Notes: generated from the sequence alone by a model not told the origin. DNA of 64,000 bases from Mycobacterium sp. 155 (GCF_000373905.1 NZ_KB892705.1:3484478-3548477), one strand, 5' to 3'. Numbered from the stretch's first letter, positions 1-9,115 are shown. Numbers and translations: made by a program.

Positions 1-403
1 CCCGCCGCACCCCTGGCCGGGACGCGGGAAGGGAAGCACCCGAATGGTTCCCGTGTTCACATGTATCCGATTGGTGAGGCCGGCACCCAGCTTTACCCCG
101 ATGGCCCCGGTAGGTACGCCACAGACAATTCCCCACCGGCTGCTGCCCACCCCTGGCCGGGACAGGCAACGGACGCGTCCGATACACCACTTCCGCGTGC
201 ACCACAACACCGGTCCGATATCCGCCAGATTTGCAGACCGGTTCCACCTAACGAGGATTCCGACACTGGTTCCTCACGTATGCCCTCTCACCTTGCTCAC
301 CACGCGCCATGTCATCTGGCAGTACTGACCCGCCGTGGTTTTGTCAGGGCCGCTTGCCACCGAATCCCTCTCGATCCCTACGAGATTCAGCTGCCCTCAG
401 CTT
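1..403. other. non-coding edge region with a 16-bp direct repeat
   Basis: No convincing gene is visible. The 16-mer cacccctggccgggac occurs at 8-23 and again at 148-163. The missing C-terminal half of the neighbouring HNH domain is not encoded here in any frame I could read. Reading frames on the plus strand have no recognisable protein character. Confidence 0.4.
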
Positions 404-1444
404 TCATCCGACCGCTGTGACGGCCGAACATCGGAGGTCTCTCACCTCCGATCGGAATACACGCGCCTCACGGCGCACATGCTGCAGGTGATGAGCGTGC
501 AGACCGCGGGTCGCACCGCAGCCGGGCACTGCGCACGTGGCGTCGCGGTGTTCAAGTGCGCGGCGCAGCCGCCGGTTGATGGTGCGGGTGGTGCGGCCCG
601 CACCGATGGGTTGACCGTCGCGTTCAAACCAGACCTCACAGGTGGCGTCACAGGTCAGGTACTGCCGTTCGGCCTGCGTGAGAAGAGGGCCCAGATGTAG
701 TTCCCCGGTGCGTTTTTCGACGTCGAGGTGTACGACCACGGCAGTGCGTTGGCCGTGGGGGCGGCGCGCGACTTCGGTGTCCCAGCCGGCCTCGACCAGG
801 CGCATGAACGCATCGGTGGTGTTCGGGAAAGGTGGGCCGCTGTCTGTGGCGTCGTTGTCGTGGTCGCGTTTGTATTCGACGACCAGGGCATCGAGATGCG
901 ACTGTAGTGCGGCGTCGAAGGTGGCTGCTTCGTCGTGAGGAAGGGTGATCCTCCAGGTAGTCGTGTCATCACCCGAGGTTTTGGTGATCTTGCGCTGCGG
1001 TTCTGGCCGGGGAGCGTGGTCGGGGCGGGGTTCGAGTTTGATCGCTTTGCGCAGCTGGCTGACCGTCGCAACGGCGGCCAGCTGTGCGTAGTGTTCGTCG
1101 GAGCCGTCGGCGGCGCGTTCGGCGATGACACCGACCTGATCCAGCGACAACCGCCCCTCCCGCAACGCTTGTGTGCAGCGAGGAAACTCCGCGACCCGGT
1201 GAGCGATGGTGGCGATAGTGGCGGCATTCGTCGAGGAGACACCGAGTTTCCACGCCACCACAGCCGCCACCGACCGCGCCCCGGTCATACCGCAGAGGTT
1301 GCCGTGGACCAGCTCGCCGACAAGCTCCACGAGGCGCCCATCAATCGCGTTGCGCTGACCGGCCAACTCCGCCAGCTCCTCGAACAACGCCTCGAGATGC
1401 TTTTTAGGGCTGACTACCGGCTCAGAGGTTGCCGTCACGGACAT
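404..1444 (-). CDS. DUF222 / 13E12-family protein with a disrupted HNH endonuclease domain
   Basis: 346 aa with an ATG start. The N-terminal ~270 residues look like the DUF222 domain of the mycobacterial 13E12 repeat family. The C-terminus begins a zinc-type HNH motif, with CAVPGCGATRGLHAHH clearly readable. In intact members a segment with an Asn-Leu and a second His/Cys cluster follows. Here the protein departs from the family right after the HH pair and ends in an unrelated arginine-rich tail of about 25 residues. The break coincides with an inverted repeat at 430-452. Without the second half of the beta-beta-alpha metal fold the nuclease is probably inactive, so this may be a decaying gene. 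It has no functional link to the divergent or downstream genes. Confidence 0.75.
   Translation of the reverse strand: MSVTATSEPVVSPKKHLEALFEELAELAGQRNAIDGRLVELVGELVHGNLCGMTGARSVAAVVAWKLGVSSTNAATIATIAHRVAEFPRCTQALREGRLSLDQVGVIAERAADGSDEHYAQLAAVATVSQLRKAIKLEPRPDHAPRPEPQRKITKTSGDDTTTWRITLPHDEAATFDAALQSHLDALVVEYKRDHDNDATDSGPPFPNTTDAFMRLVEAGWDTEVARRPHGQRTAVVVHLDVEKRTGELHLGPLLTQAERQYLTCDATCEVWFERDGQPIGAGRTTRTINRRLRRALEHRDATCAVPGCGATRGLHAHHLQHVRREARVFRSEVRDLRCSAVTAVG
430..452. repeat. 9-bp inverted repeat at the HNH break point
   Basis: ATCGGAGGT (430-438), five-base loop, ACCTCCGAT (444-452). The arms are perfect. It lies in the anomalous 3' end of the DUF222/HNH gene, where homology to the family stops. 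It could be a transcription terminator exposed by a deletion or a recombination scar. No T-run follows. Confidence 0.5.
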
Positions 1445-1497
1445 AACAACATCATTGCAGTGGGGTACGACAAGTCTCGGCCGCGCGAGTTCTGATG

Positions 1498-2715
1498 CTA
1501 CGAGTGCAATGAGGCCCCGGGTACGACGAGTTCGACGCGGCGAGCGGCCTCGTGGTCGCCGGCGATTTCCGCGGTGACGCTACGCACTTGCTCGTACCCG
1601 GTGAGCGCCAAGAAGGTTGGTGCGCGCCCGTAGGACTTCATGCCGACCACGTACATGCCAGGCTCGTCCGGATGTGAGAGTTCCGCGACGCCATGCGGCG
1701 GCACGCTTCCGCAGGTATGCACGTTCGGGTCGATCTGCGAAGCCAGTGCGACCGGCGCCTGCAACACCGGGTCGAGCGCCAAACGCAGTTCGGACAGGAT
1801 CGACAGGTTCGGTCGAAAGCCGGTGAGTGCCACGACCACATCGGCCGCAGGAAGGGAACGTCCGTCTTCCCCGACAAGAACCACCTGCGTGCCGTCGACG
1901 TCGACGCGGTCGGTGCGAAACCCTGTCACCACGCTCAACAGCCCTTCGTCGACCGCAGCGTGAACCCGGGTGCGCAACGCATCTCGCTGGGGGAGCATCG
2001 AATTGGCGGGTCCGCCCGACGCACCGCGGCGAAGCGCCCATGTCACCCGTGTCGTCGGCTCGCGGCGCACCGTCTCGACAAGCCCAATAAGCGCAGTCAT
2101 CGCAGAATGCCCACTTCCGACCACGACGATGTGGCGGCCAACCCATGACTCGGCCTGCTCGGGTGTCGGCGGACGATAGTCAATCAAACCCGCTGCAGTG
2201 GCGGTACGTTCGCCCATGGCCGGAAGCCCATCCGAGCCAACAGGATTGGGCTGATACCAGGTGCCGGACGCATCGATGACGGCGCGGGCGAGCAGTCGCG
2301 ATTCTTCGCCGCCGACGCCCATGACATGAACGATGAACGGCGCGTGCTGGCGGCCCGGCGTCAGCACCCGGTCGTGTCCCTGACGCGAGACACCGGTCAC
2401 TCGCTGGCCATACCGCACGCGTTTGCCCAGCGCATCGCCCAGCGGCACCAGATATCCGTCGTGCCATTCGCCGCCGGTCGGATACCCAGATGCCGGTGGT
2501 ACCCAACCCGTGGGAGCCAGCAGTCGTACCGCCGCCTCGTCCACCAATTCGGGCCACGGCGAGAACATGCGTACGTGACCCCACTGCGCTACTGCGGCCC
2601 CGGGGCCGTCGCCAGCTTCGACGACCACGGGCTCCAATCCCTGTTCCAGCAGATGAGCTGCAGCCGCGAGCCCCTGTGGTCCCGCTCCAATCACAACGAC
2701 GGACAAATCGGTCAT
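1498..2715 (-). CDS. FAD/NAD(P)-dependent flavoprotein oxidoreductase
   Basis: 405 aa. It starts with an FAD Rossmann motif (VVVIGAGPQGLAAAAHL, from residue 6) and has a second dinucleotide motif, VVVGSGHSAMTAL, near residue 200. The C-terminal part carries the typical VVALTGFRPN and GMYVVGMKSYGRAPTF segments. The layout fits the flavin-monooxygenase / lysine-N-monooxygenase / thioredoxin-reductase-like group of single-component flavoproteins. Cytosolic, with no signal peptide. The substrate cannot be read from the sequence. Relatives are found in arsenic or siderophore contexts, but neither is present here. It stands alone, 53 nt from the DUF222 gene and divergent from the kinase. Confidence 0.8.
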   Translation of the reverse strand: MTDLSVVVIGAGPQGLAAAAHLLEQGLEPVVVEAGDGPGAAVAQWGHVRMFSPWPELVDEAAVRLLAPTGWVPPASGYPTGGEWHDGYLVPLGDALGKRVRYGQRVTGVSRQGHDRVLTPGRQHAPFIVHVMGVGGEESRLLARAVIDASGTWYQPNPVGSDGLPAMGERTATAAGLIDYRPPTPEQAESWVGRHIVVVGSGHSAMTALIGLVETVRREPTTRVTWALRRGASGGPANSMLPQRDALRTRVHAAVDEGLLSVVTGFRTDRVDVDGTQVVLVGEDGRSLPAADVVVALTGFRPNLSILSELRLALDPVLQAPVALASQIDPNVHTCGSVPPHGVAELSHPDEPGMYVVGMKSYGRAPTFLALTGYEQVRSVTAEIAGDHEAARRVELVVPGASLHS

Positions 2716-2864
2716 CGCGCATTCCTTCGGTTGGGCGTCAACGGTTTTGACGGTCGCCTCGATGCTTGTGGCTGGTCCTCAACGGAACCTCAATGGAAGC
2801 TCGGCGCAAGCGCGGTCTGTTCGCCGTCTGAGCTGCTTAAATGGACGCGTGGGGGCCCTGAACC

Positions 2865-4271
2865 ATGGATGACGATGGCACCGTGATCGACGACGGCGAC
2901 GTCGTTCCAGATCCGGTGGGGGAATTCGGCCGCTATGAGCTGCTGTCTCTGCTCGGAGCGGGCGGCATGGGGCAGGTATGGCGGGCGCGTGACTCGCGGA
3001 CCAACCGGGTGGTGGCCCTGAAGGTACTGCCCGAACATTCCGCCGATGACAAAGATCTGCGCGAACGGTTCCGGCGGGAGTGCCGGGCGGTGGCGCAACT
3101 GACTGATCCCCACGTGATTCCGATCCACGATTTCGGCGATATCGATGGTCGGCTTTATCTGAATATGCGCTTGGTCGACGGCACAGACCTGCGGACACTG
3201 ATCAAGCGGGAGGGACCGTTGTCGCCTCGCCGGGCCGTGGCGATCATCGGTCAGGTGGCCGGCGCATTGCAGGCGGCTCATGACGCGGGGCTGGTGCACC
3301 GCGATGTCAAACCGTCGAACATCGTGGTGTGCGCCAACGACTTCGTCTACCTGATCGACTTCGGGGTCACTCATGCGGCCGAGGACCAAACGCTGACCAG
3401 GGTCGGCGAAACCATCGGAACTGCGGCGTACATGGCCCCCGCGGCGGTGGGTGCCGCGGTCAAAACCCATTCCGGGGTCGATGTCTATGCACTGGCTTGC
3501 GTACTCTACGAGTGCTTGACCGGGCGGCAACCGTTCACGAGTGACATGGGCGTGCAGGGTGTGATCGCCCATCACCTACACACACCACCGCCGCCACCCA
3601 GCACCGATAATCCTGATATACCAACAGGATTCGATGCGGTGATCGCGAAGGGGATGGCGAAGAATCCCGAAGATCGCTATCAGACCGTTCGGGAGCTGGC
3701 GGCGGCAGCCCGAGCGGCACTGGAAGATTCAGTGGTGCCACAGCCGAGGCAGCGGTTCCTGTTGTCGCCCAAGACAATCAAGATTGCGCTTGCGGCGGCC
3801 GTCGTGGTGGTGGTTGCGGCGGGAGTAGTCATCGTCGCCGGTCGGTTCTCTGTGGATGGGGGCGGTGGTTCCGACGCACCGGTCCCCCAGGCTCCGGCGC
3901 AGACCGCACTGCCGTTCAACGATGTGCGCCTGGCGACGGGGATCGCGGTCGACGCCGCGGGTGATACCTACGTCGCGGATATCGGAACCGACCGAGTGCT
4001 ACGTCTGGCGGCCGGAGCGCCTGCGGCGGTCCCTCTGCCCCTCAGTGGGCTCAGCGATCCACGCGGCTTAGCGGTTGACGCGGCGGGCGACGTATACGTC
4101 AGCGACTCGGGTAACAACCGAGTGCTGCAGTTGCCGGCCGGCGCGACGGCAGCCGTCCCGCTGCCCTTCAGCGACATCAGAGCACCCCAGGCTGTCGCCG
4201 TCGACGCCCAAGGCAACGTCTATATCACCGATATCGGCAGCGTTCCGGTGATCAAACTCGCAGGCAACTAG
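2865..4271 (+). CDS. PknD-like membrane Ser/Thr protein kinase with three NHL repeats
   Basis: 468 aa. The kinase domain is residues ~20-285: Gly loop GAGGMGQV (31-38), ATP lysine K53, catalytic HRDVKPSN (H145, D147) and DFG (D165). The usual APE motif that ends the activation segment reads MAPAAVG, so the conserved Glu is Ala193. After a ~20-residue juxtamembrane stretch comes one transmembrane helix (~304-326). A Gly/Ser/Pro-rich linker follows, then three NHL-type blades (~349-468) with repeated AVDAAGDxYV(A/S)D signatures. This is PknD architecture, but M. tuberculosis PknD has a six-bladed sensor propeller and about 660 residues, so half the sensor is missing. The protein should sit in the inner membrane with the NHL part outside. 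Single gene, next to a secreted protein. Confidence 0.88.
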   Translation: MDDDGTVIDDGDVVPDPVGEFGRYELLSLLGAGGMGQVWRARDSRTNRVVALKVLPEHSADDKDLRERFRRECRAVAQLTDPHVIPIHDFGDIDGRLYLNMRLVDGTDLRTLIKREGPLSPRRAVAIIGQVAGALQAAHDAGLVHRDVKPSNIVVCANDFVYLIDFGVTHAAEDQTLTRVGETIGTAAYMAPAAVGAAVKTHSGVDVYALACVLYECLTGRQPFTSDMGVQGVIAHHLHTPPPPPSTDNPDIPTGFDAVIAKGMAKNPEDRYQTVRELAAAARAALEDSVVPQPRQRFLLSPKTIKIALAAAVVVVVAAGVVIVAGRFSVDGGGGSDAPVPQAPAQTALPFNDVRLATGIAVDAAGDTYVADIGTDRVLRLAAGAPAAVPLPLSGLSDPRGLAVDAAGDVYVSDSGNNRVLQLPAGATAAVPLPFSDIRAPQAVAVDAQGNVYITDIGSVPVIKLAGN

Positions 4272-4364
4272 CCCGGCATTCGCCATTGAGGATCCGTTGA
4301 GGGTCCCGCTCGATTCTTTTTCTCAACCAGCCACACCAGGTGGCTTACGAGAAAAGGAACTCCA

Positions 4365-4763
4365 ATGATCAAGACCCGCATCACCAGCACCACAGCAATT
4401 TTCACGTTCGGGCTCGCGGCCCTCGGCGGGGCCGTAGTTACCGTTGCCGCACCGGCCTGTGCCGCACCCCAGACAACCGTGACCGTGGATGGAACGGCCA
4501 TGAAGGGGACCTCCGGACCTTCTGTCGAAGATGCCGGGAGGGTGGCTAACGAGTTGGAGAGCGCGACCCGGGGCCCGAACGTCACCGGCGTGCCCGCACC
4601 GGGCAGCGCCGCGACCAAGGCCCACGTCCTGTTTCCGCACGAGCCCGCGCCGCACAGTGACCACAATGGTCAGGGACATAAGGGCGGCAACGAGATCCGG
4701 CCGGAGCCTGGACAGCCTCAGTCATCCATCGGACACACGGACACGGTGCACGGACGACGCTAG
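4365..4763 (+). CDS. small secreted protein of unknown function
   Basis: 132 aa. Begins after a purine-rich site (aaaggaac) 5 nt before the ATG. A Sec signal peptide is clear: basic MIKTR start, hydrophobic core to residue ~30 and a likely cleavage after the ACA of PACAAPQ. The mature part is about 97 residues, low in hydrophobics and rich in Gly, Pro, His and Asn, with a His/Asp/Asn-rich tail. No domain was recognised. It follows the kinase by 93 nt in the same direction and may be co-transcribed, but no shared role is evident. Confidence 0.7.
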   Translation: MIKTRITSTTAIFTFGLAALGGAVVTVAAPACAAPQTTVTVDGTAMKGTSGPSVEDAGRVANELESATRGPNVTGVPAPGSAATKAHVLFPHEPAPHSDHNGQGHKGGNEIRPEPGQPQSSIGHTDTVHGRR

Positions 4764-4867
4764 ACGTTCGTGCCTATGGCCGAATGCTGTTGCCGTGGCG
4801 CCCTGGCCTCAGTCTCGTGCGAGTGCGCCGGCGGTGCGCCCGCTCCGTTCGAGTGTTAAGGCAACAG

Positions 4868-5344
4868 CTATTGCGGGAAGGCGTGTGAGATGCGGATTTT
4901 CCAAGCACCGTCGGGTTGGCGTTGGAAGATGTCGACCCCGTCCTCGCGGGTGGTTTCCAGCGTCTTGCCGGTGGTATCGGTGACGGTGAGCGGCCAGATC
5001 AGGCGGACGGCGGCCAGGTCCCCGTCGACGAGAATCTCGGAAATCTCAGGTTCGGCATAGGTGTAGTGCCTGGCGGGATCGGCAAACAGGTTCTGCATCT
5101 GGTCGCAGAATGCGCGGTGGTCGCGGTCGCGGCTTTGCGGGTAGGCCAGCACGACATCGTCGGCGAAGAGCCCGCACACCGCCGACAGGTGGCGGTCGTT
5201 GAAGTCGTGCGGCCATTGCCGTAGTGCGGCTTCGATGGCCGCCCGATCGGCGGCCGGATCATGCCGGGGCGCGGCCCGGTTGTCGCAGGCTGTCACCATG
5301 GCGACCAGCATGACCACTGAGACGAGCGCTGTGCGCATCCCCAT
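4868..5344 (-). CDS. SnoaL-like putative lipoprotein
   Basis: 158 aa. The N-terminus is a lipoprotein signal: hydrophobic ALVSVVMLVAMV followed by the lipobox-like VTAC, giving Cys20 as the lipidation site. The rest has the pattern of a SnoaL/DUF4440 cone fold: a helical start (AAIEAALRQW, FNDRHLSAVCGLFADDV), then beta strands ending in a WKIRISH strand. Such proteins bind small ligands or act as isomerases or hydrolases, and many are non-catalytic. No catalytic assignment is possible. The gene converges on the upstream secreted-protein gene. An in-frame second Met at residue 3 is an equally good start. Confidence 0.7.
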   Translation of the reverse strand: MGMRTALVSVVMLVAMVTACDNRAAPRHDPAADRAAIEAALRQWPHDFNDRHLSAVCGLFADDVVLAYPQSRDRDHRAFCDQMQNLFADPARHYTYAEPEISEILVDGDLAAVRLIWPLTVTDTTGKTLETTREDGVDIFQRQPDGAWKIRISHAFPQ

Positions 5345-5379
5345 AGGCTAGTACGCGCTCAGAAGGATAGTTGGTGGTT

Positions 5380-5398
5380 GTGCTCCTCGGCGCAGGTT
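5380..5398 (+). repeat. possible degenerate copy of the 27-bp repeat core
   Basis: gtgctcctcggcgcaggtt matches the repeat copy at 37617-37638 at both ends (gtgctcctc and cgcaggtt), with three bases lost in the middle. It lies in the 216-nt gap between the SnoaL-like lipoprotein and the broken FGGY kinase. It is weak alone and is listed because the same core occurs at two other loci. Confidence 0.3.
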
Positions 5399-5560
5399 GG
5401 TCGCGTTGAGGCGACGCTCGCAGCTGATGCGGGCGTGTTATCGATCACTAGGATAAAAAGTGCTCCAACGGATTTGGTGCTACATCGGCGGATCGTGGGC
5501 GACTGTCGCACGTGGCGGTGCGGCCCGGGATCGCGGACAACGCTACCGACGGGCCGGATA

Positions 5561-6836
5561 TCACGCCAAGTCGTTGACGAACATGGGCTGCAGGATGTCC
5601 TGCAGGCGCACGTAGTTCGCGAAGAGCCGATCGTAGGTCTGCGCATTGGCCGGGTCGGGCTTGAACTCACGGTCGAACTGCAGTGTTCGGCAGGCTATTT
5701 CGGCATGTGACTCCCACATGCCAATGGCGACGCCGGCCAGGATCGCCGCACCCCGACACCCCGCGCTCTCGGCCCCCTTAAGCGTTCGCACCGGAAGCTG
5801 GGTCGCGTCGGCCTTGATCTGACACCACGCATCGCTCTTCGACCCGCCGCTCAACGAGATGACCTCACTGACCTCAGCACCCAGCTGCTTGGTCGAATCG
5901 ATCATGCGACGCAGGACCATGGTGACCCCCTCCATGATGGCCCGCGACAAGTGCTGCTTCGTGTGCGCGAGCGTCAAGCCGAAGACCATCCCCTTGGCGT
6001 ACGGATCGTAGTCGGGCGGGGCCGGAACCCTGCAGGTGAGGCAGCACGACGAGCCCATCACAACCTGCGGCAACGCTCTGCACCTCGCGGTGGATGAGGT
6101 AGTAGGCGTTGATATCGCACAGGTCCTCGATCTGGCGTTCGGCGCCGCAGAACTGGTCGCGGTACCAGCGCATCACCATGCCGCCGGTGGAGAAGTTGTG
6201 CAGCAGGTATTTCCCCGGGACGGCCGCGGCAAAGCACGGGACCTGCGCCGCCGGGTCGAGCGTCAACTCATCCACAACGGTCACGCTGGCCAGTGCCGAC
6301 CCGGTGCCCTCCGAGAAGGTGCCCGGTTCGACGTTGCCCACCCCCGAGAGCTCCGCAAGCCTGGTCTAGTGCACCGACGGACACCGGAATCCCCTGTGGC
6401 ACGCCCAGTTCTGATGCTGAAGCTGCACATAGCGTGCCGACAATCTCGCCCTGAACGGCGATATCGGGCATCTGGTCGGTGGTGATCCCGAGATAGTCGA
6501 GCATCTCGGGCCAGTACTCACGGGTGTTGATGTCCCAGAACATCGTCGTACACAGCAGCGAGTCCTCACTGACCAGGCGCCCCGTCAGTTGATAGACGAT
6601 GTAGTCCTTGAGAAGCACGAATTTCGCTGTCTTCACGAAGGTCTCGGGTTCGTTCCGCTTCAGCCACAACACCTTGGACGCCGGCCAGATGGCATCGAAC
6701 GACGGTTGCCCGGTCGTCGAATGCACCTTGGCACGGCCGAAGTGCCGCTCGAGCTCTTCGGCTTCGGCCGCGGCGCGGTTGTCCATCCAGACGATGACCT
6801 GCCGTAGAGGCTCATTGTTCGGGTCCAGGCACACAG
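5561..6836 (-). pseudogene. FGGY carbohydrate kinase (xylulokinase-like), truncated and frameshifted
   Basis: Three minus-strand frames join into one FGGY kinase. The N-proximal part (6834 to ~6346) reads CLDPNNEPLRQVIVWMDNRA and later VGALDQACGALG. The middle part carries NVEPGTFSEGTGSALASV. The C-terminal part carries YDPYAKGMVFGLTLAHTKQH and ISLSGGSKSDAWCQIKADAT, the ATP-site GG motif. Two +1 frameshifts separate the parts, one in a C5 run (6341-6345) and one in a G4 run (6018-6021). The first ~70-80 residues with the first phosphate-binding motif are missing, because unrelated DNA begins at ~6837. The homopolymer shifts alone could be sequence errors, but loss of the N-terminus makes the gene non-functional either way. 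Confidence 0.85.
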
Positions 6837-7187
6837 GTCTGGGTAGTCTGCGAGCATGCGGCGCTCGCGGATGTGCTTTAGACCTCGGCGCACTGCGTCA
6901 TGGAGAACCTCGGCACCGACGCCTGCACCGAATTTTACAGTCGCTTCAAGCGTCAACTCGGCGACCATTCGAGGCAGTTCAGCCGCGTAACCCGAACCGG
7001 TGTCTAATGGTTCAAGCGACTGCCCCCTCACCTTTGAGGAATACGCGGCGAAGGCAATGTCGAACGCACTCCAAGTTTTGCTTGGCCACTCCTTTTTGTA
7101 CGAGTGAAGGGCTGATCGGATCGAAAAAAGCAGGGTGACTGGATCGAGGTTGCCGGCTGAGTCATTTAATTCCCATCGCGCAGTCAC
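6837..7187 (-). pseudogene. unknown gene fragment fused to the FGGY remnant
   Basis: A reading frame starts with ATG at 7187 (MTARWELNDSAGNLDPVTLL) and runs about 116 residues before entering the FGGY remnant in the wrong frame at ~6837. The protein is mixed alpha/beta in character, with VAELTLEATVKFGAGVGAEV and AVRRGLKHIRERR. I do not recognise it. Base composition is near 50-53% GC, clearly below the surrounding ~65%. This suggests acquired DNA that lost its own 3' end when it joined the kinase gene. A short functional protein ending inside the FGGY remnant cannot be excluded. Confidence 0.45.
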
Positions 7188-7292
7188 GATCGTTCGTTTG
7201 GGGGATGGCGGGATTCCCCAGTGCTCTTGAAACGACCCGGCGCCGTCTGCGTCCCGCGTCGCCGACCCATCTCGGAGCTGACTCCCGGCCGC

Positions 7293-8159
7293 TCAGACGG
7301 CCTCACCATCTGTTGCCGGGCCGGGCGGCGAAGTGAGCTGCCGCACAAGACGAGTGGCCACAATGCGGAGTGGAACATTTGTGTTCTGACTTTCACGACG
7401 CAACCGCGCGAAGGCCTCATCGGCATCGATTGCGTGCATGGCCATCAACATTCCCTTGGCCTGTTCGATGGGCGCGCGTGTCTCTAAGGCTCGCTGTAGT
7501 CCGGTCGCCACATCAGAGGCCGAACGGAAGCGCGCGAAATCGCCAATCGCACGAGATACCGCTTCGGTCAACAGATCCAGGATTTCGACGTCGAAGCTAT
7601 CGAATGCCGAAGGAGACCGGCCATACAGGTTGAGTGATCCGAGTGTCTGGTCCCTGGTGATCAGTGGCGCGGCGAGAAAACTGCGAATGCCTTCGGCTTG
7701 CGCGGCGGCCGCGAACCTCGGCCATGTAGCTACGGCTTGACCGAAGTCCACGAGCACGATCTGGCCGGTGCGGGCGGCGTGCAGGCAAGGGCCTTCGCCA
7801 CAGTCGTACTGTTCGGTGTCGACCCGCAGAGTGCGCTGGTCGGTGTGCACAGCCGTGTAGGTTCGCCTGGCCAGATCGATGGTCACGCCGGTGCTGTCGG
7901 CGCCGGGAACAGTCTGCTGGGCAATCTGAGCGAGATTCTGCAGCAGGCTGAGCAGTTCGTCCTCATCGGCGACGGTGCGGCTTACTGCGAGCAATCTCCG
8001 GCCGAGCTCGGTGGCGCTGACGTGCCGGGCCCCCGCAGCTGCAGCGACGACTAGGTCGGCCGCTTCGCTGGCATCCTGATCCGCAGTCTTTGCAGGCAGC
8101 GAGTCGTCGGTACGCGGATCCGAGGGCGTCACTCGATGAGTGTGACATAACTGACGCAC
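7293..8159 (-). CDS. GAF-ANTAR domain regulatory protein
   Basis: 288 aa from a GTG start at 8159; a second GTG at residue 10 is an alternative. Residues ~60-200 form a GAF domain, with CGEGPCLHAARTGQIV and FLAAPLITRDQTLGSLNLYG typical. Residues ~215-275 form an ANTAR RNA-binding domain (LETRAPIEQAKGMLMAMHAI, then DADEAFARLRRESQ). ANTAR proteins bind dual-hexaloop RNAs and prevent termination. GAF-ANTAR proteins of this length are common in mycobacteria and sense small ligands or redox state. No dual-hexaloop target was recognised nearby. The gene is monocistronic and cytosolic. Confidence 0.88.
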   Translation of the reverse strand: MRQLCHTHRVTPSDPRTDDSLPAKTADQDASEAADLVVAAAAGARHVSATELGRRLLAVSRTVADEDELLSLLQNLAQIAQQTVPGADSTGVTIDLARRTYTAVHTDQRTLRVDTEQYDCGEGPCLHAARTGQIVLVDFGQAVATWPRFAAAAQAEGIRSFLAAPLITRDQTLGSLNLYGRSPSAFDSFDVEILDLLTEAVSRAIGDFARFRSASDVATGLQRALETRAPIEQAKGMLMAMHAIDADEAFARLRRESQNTNVPLRIVATRLVRQLTSPPGPATDGEAV

Positions 8160-8617
8160 GAGAAACTACGTGACGAGCGTTGCCCCCTGCTGCCCACCGG
8201 GGCTCTCAGCATCGACACCGCCAACGCCGGCTTGTCGCCACTGTGAAGAAAGGGTCGACCTACCGTGACCGCTTCGGATCCCAGACCGGCCCCAAAGTCA
8301 TGGCACAGCACATGCGAAGACCCCCAGTGGTGTCCGGATGCTCTGGGACAGAACGTGATTCGGGCTGCTGTCGGCAGCGGCTCCACCTGGTCGCGGTTGC
8401 TCGAAAAGACCAGGAGCCGGTGCGGGATCTGGAGGAAAACGAAGACTTCACGGTGGTTGCCGCACAGGCCAAGATGTGGGTACGCAGTGCGGTGAGAGCT
8501 CACGGTAGTCGGCGCTGTCCGTATCCCGCACGCAGGGTCTTTTGTGTACTACCTTGTGTTGAACGCGCCGGGAAGGCACATCTGCGCGCGGTAGCTGGTG
8601 GATCATTGGAGGGTCTC
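8160..8617. other. intergenic region with a possible SigF-type promoter
   Basis: The 458-nt gap separates divergent genes. No frame in it has protein-like composition or a family match. GGTTG at 8455-8459 and GGGTAC at 8478-8483, 18 nt apart, resemble the mycobacterial SigF pattern (GGTTT, then GGGTA), about 135 nt upstream of the basic protein gene. Spacing is one or two bases long, so this is tentative. Confidence 0.3.
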
Positions 8618-9115
8618 ATGGACGACTACTTATGGGTACTCAAAAAGGGCGAGCTGGATCTCATCCGCGAACTGGAGCCAGAAAGGATCCAGACGCTAAA
8701 TGAAGAACAACTGCTCGATCTACATCGTCGGGTACGGCGTGCGCGCAACAAACATGTGAAGAACTATCGACGCAAGGCCGCACTCAACGTTGAGGAACTC
8801 GCCAGTCGGGGCAATGCAGGCCCGAAGGCCGGCAAAGCACGGTGGCGCGCCGCCGCATTCGAGGAAGCTGTGGCGATTGTCAGTGAACGGCTTAGCCAGG
8901 TCGCTCATGCCCAGGCCGAAGCACTCAAGGATGACCGGCTGGCCCACGCAATGCGCGGGAGATCGCCCGGCCCGGACCCCGACGCACCAGTGGAATCCGG
9001 TCAGGTGGCCAATGGCAGGGCTCGTGCCCACGAAAAGACCACGGGCGGCCTGAAGCGGGATGCTTCCAGTCGCGCTCAAGGCGCGCGACGACAGGCCAAG
9101 CGGGACAATCGTTAG
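8618..9115 (+). CDS. conserved basic helical protein of unknown function
   Basis: 165 aa. The frame extends far upstream, but the ATG at 8618 follows a clear ribosome site (ggaggg, 8608-8613), and the upstream part has no protein-like character. The start MDDYLWVLKKGELDLIRELE is followed by Arg/Lys-rich helices (LHRRVRRARNKHVKNYRRKA), an Ala/Glu-rich helix and a disordered basic tail ending KTTGGLKRDASSRAQGARRQ. High charge and lack of membrane segments suggest nucleic-acid or ribosome binding. That is inference only. From memory, similar proteins recur in actinobacteria as hypothetical proteins. Confidence 0.75.
   Translation: MDDYLWVLKKGELDLIRELEPERIQTLNEEQLLDLHRRVRRARNKHVKNYRRKAALNVEELASRGNAGPKAGKARWRAAAFEEAVAIVSERLSQVAHAQAEALKDDRLAHAMRGRSPGPDPDAPVESGQVANGRARAHEKTTGGLKRDASSRAQGARRQAKRDNR

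Noticed and set aside
5378..5710. 110-aa plus-strand ORF over the end of the FGGY remnant
   Set aside because: Frame has no family signal and overlaps the recognisable kinase C-terminus on the other strand.
8265..8495. Cys/Trp-rich 76-aa ORF resembling a WhiB protein at first glance
   Set aside because: It lacks the C-x(n)-C-x2-C-x5-C spacing and the GVWGG turn of WhiB proteins.
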